Source of the DNA: Hyphomicrobiales bacterium
GTDB lineage: Bacteria > Pseudomonadota > Alphaproteobacteria > Rhizobiales > JAJFHC01
Direction of reading: 5' to 3'
DNA length: 31,952 bases
Assembly (NCBI GenBank): GCA_021775835.1
Contig: JAJFHC010000185.1
Location: 1-31,952 of the forward strand
The notes under the pieces were generated by a model that saw only the letters and a program-made list of their open reading frames with translations, did no database searches and was not told the DNA's origin. Below are positions 30,689 through 31,952 of this stretch, in pieces. Position 1 is the first letter of the stretch, and each line of letters begins with the position of its first letter. A program made the position numbers and the translations under genes.

Positions 30689-31952
30689 ATGGAAACAAAT
30701 CAGTCGCAGGAAATGAAGAAGGCCGCCTTTCAATCGGAAGGTGAGTCCAACAAATCAGCACGTCGTGCCGAATGGACACACTCAACTGCTGGATCTGGCG
30801 CCCGGGAATTGCTCGACAGGGATGCAAGGGCTTTTCTTCATCAATCGGTGTCGACACCGTGCGTTCACGTCATACGAAAGGCCGAAGGCATCTGGATCGA
30901 GGATGACCAGGGCCGGCGCTACATGGATTTTCATGGCAACAGCGTGCATCATATCGGCTACGGACACCCAAAATTGAAAGCTGCCATCTCCGCACAGATG
31001 GACGCGTTGCCGTTTGCCCCGCGTCGGTTTACCTGCGAGCCTGCAGTCGAACTTGCAGAAAAACTTGCCGCCATTTCCCCCGGCAACCTCAGCAAGCTTC
31101 TGTTTGCGACCGGCGGTTCTGACGCCATTGAGATCGCGCTCAAGGTCGCCCGGGCAGCCACCGGTCGGTTCAAGACTATTTCGTTCTGGGATGCGTTTCA
31201 TGGGGCGGGCTTCGGTGCTGCAAGCGTTGGTGGCGAAGCGCTTTTCAGGAGCCACATTGCGGGACCGCTTCTTCCGGGTGCCGAACATGTGGCACCCTTC
31301 GCATGCTACAGATGTCCTTACGGATATCCCGACCTCGATACCCAACCGTCACTTGAACTCTGTAAGGTGGCTTGTGCAAATATGGTTCGTTACGCCCTGG
31401 AACGGGAGGGCGACGTGGCCGCAGTTGTCGCGGAACCTGCGCGGGCCGTTCCCTATATCCCGCCTCCAGGTTTTTGGCGAACCGTTCGCGAGGCCTGCAA
31501 CGAACACGGCGCACTCTTGATCTTTGACGAAATACCGACAGGACTGGGCAAGACCGGGAAAATGTTCGCCTGTGAGCACGACGACGTCGTGCCGGACATA
31601 CTCGTGATGGGCAAATCTCTTGGCGGTGGAATTCTGCCGATTGCCGCAACGCTCTGTCGTCCGGATCTGGACCAGGCTGGGGACTTTGCAATCGGACACT
31701 ATACGCATGAAAAGAATCCGGTGACCACACGAGCGGCTCTGACAACAATTGAAATCATTGAAGAGGAAGGGCTTGTCGAAAGAGCAGCAGTTCTCGGCAC
31801 GCACGCACTTTCCCGCCTCAATGAGATGAAGGTGCGGCATCGGCTCATCGGCGACGTACGTGGACGCGGCTTGCTGATGGGTGTTGAACTGGTAACCGAT
31901 CGGGAGAACAAGACGCCAGCGGTCGATGCGGCAGAGCAGGTGTACTACAAGG
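30689..31952 (+). CDS. class III PLP-dependent aminotransferase family protein, 3' end outside window
   Basis: The frame from the ATG at 30689 is open to the last base of the window, 421 codons so far, and no stop is reached. YMDFHGNSVHHIGYGHPKLK and LLFATGGSDAIEIALKVARA bind PLP and substrate. FDEIPTGLGKTGKMFACEH and MGKSLGGGILPIAA contain the conserved Asp and the PLP lysine, K309. The close pattern PFAPRRFT and ISFWDAFHGAGFGAASVGG recalls PbfA, the (R)-1-hydroxy-2-aminoethylphosphonate ammonia-lyase, a non-transaminating member of this family. An omega-transaminase is equally possible. No phosphonate genes are visible in the window. An AGGAG followed by a lone ATG-TAG lies just upstream of the start. 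Confidence 0.87.
   Translation, partial: METNQSQEMKKAAFQSEGESNKSARRAEWTHSTAGSGARELLDRDARAFLHQSVSTPCVHVIRKAEGIWIEDDQGRRYMDFHGNSVHHIGYGHPKLKAAISAQMDALPFAPRRFTCEPAVELAEKLAAISPGNLSKLLFATGGSDAIEIALKVARAATGRFKTISFWDAFHGAGFGAASVGGEALFRSHIAGPLLPGAEHVAPFACYRCPYGYPDLDTQPSLELCKVACANMVRYALEREGDVAAVVAEPARAVPYIPPPGFWRTVREACNEHGALLIFDEIPTGLGKTGKMFACEHDDVVPDILVMGKSLGGGILPIAATLCRPDLDQAGDFAIGHYTHEKNPVTTRAALTTIEIIEEEGLVERAAVLGTHALSRLNEMKVRHRLIGDVRGRGLLMGVELVTDRENKTPAVDAAEQVYYK

Noticed and set aside
31245..31840. minus-strand frames of 163-167 codons near the right edge
   Set aside because: They are antisense to the class III aminotransferase gene, which is open to the window end and carries the PLP lysine motif.

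Overview
The window reads as a chromosomal stretch from an alphaproteobacterium, probably a free-living, respiring heterotroph. The order is uncertain. The grounds are moderately high GC, dense short operons with start/stop overlaps, a large share of LysR/GntR/MocR/TetR regulators, a dimethylglycine-dehydrogenase/GcvT fusion and a class III aminotransferase next to a DadA-like oxidoreductase. I see no rRNA, tRNA, IS element, prophage or CRISPR array. All family names come from reading motifs by eye, without database searches.

Layout. 1-512: end of a MOSC-domain gene. 570-4892 (minus): a four-gene DNA-repair-flavoured operon, AlkC-type HEAT glycosylase, AlkX/YcaQ-type glycosylase, nitroreductase and an exported Ycf48-like beta-propeller. 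5133-8209 (plus): a protein of unknown function, a hemerythrin-like protein behind a perfect FNR/ANR-type box, and a CPA2 cation/proton antiporter. 8361-12450: a GNAT enzyme, then the AmmeMemoRadiSam system (MEMO and AMMECR1 fused in one gene; its radical SAM partner converges on it and shares a CTAG stop), then MepA murein endopeptidase. 12629-16073 (minus): LysR regulator plus an 808-residue dimethylglycine/sarcosine-dehydrogenase-like protein, ended by a clear intrinsic terminator. 16488-18769: a PNPOx-like flavoprotein divergent from a MocR/PdxR regulator. 18783-24588: a GntR/UTRA regulator divergent from a tightly coupled six-gene operon, namely a complete succinate dehydrogenase/fumarate reductase-like complex followed by a two-subunit class I Fe-S hydratase. 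24605-26000 (minus): TetR, cupin, MerF and a GDCCVxC cysteine-rich protein. 26222-28176: GNAT enzyme, SufR-like Fe-S regulator and maleate-isomerase-family protein. 28284-31952: EamA exporter divergent from a DadA-like FAD oxidoreductase and a class III PLP enzyme that runs off the window.

The best candidates for something new are two. The first is the GntR-controlled dicarboxylate operon. Its flavoprotein keeps the dicarboxylate active site but has Cys where the covalent-FAD His normally sits, and its hydratase departs from usual signatures, which suggests a dedicated route for a succinate/fumarate-like acid rather than a spare TCA module. The second is the TetR-cupin-MerF-GDCCVxC cassette, which lacks merR, merA, merT and merP and whose MerF lacks the C-terminal cysteine pair. 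The paired non-base-flipping glycosylases and the hemerythrin FNR box are also worth testing.
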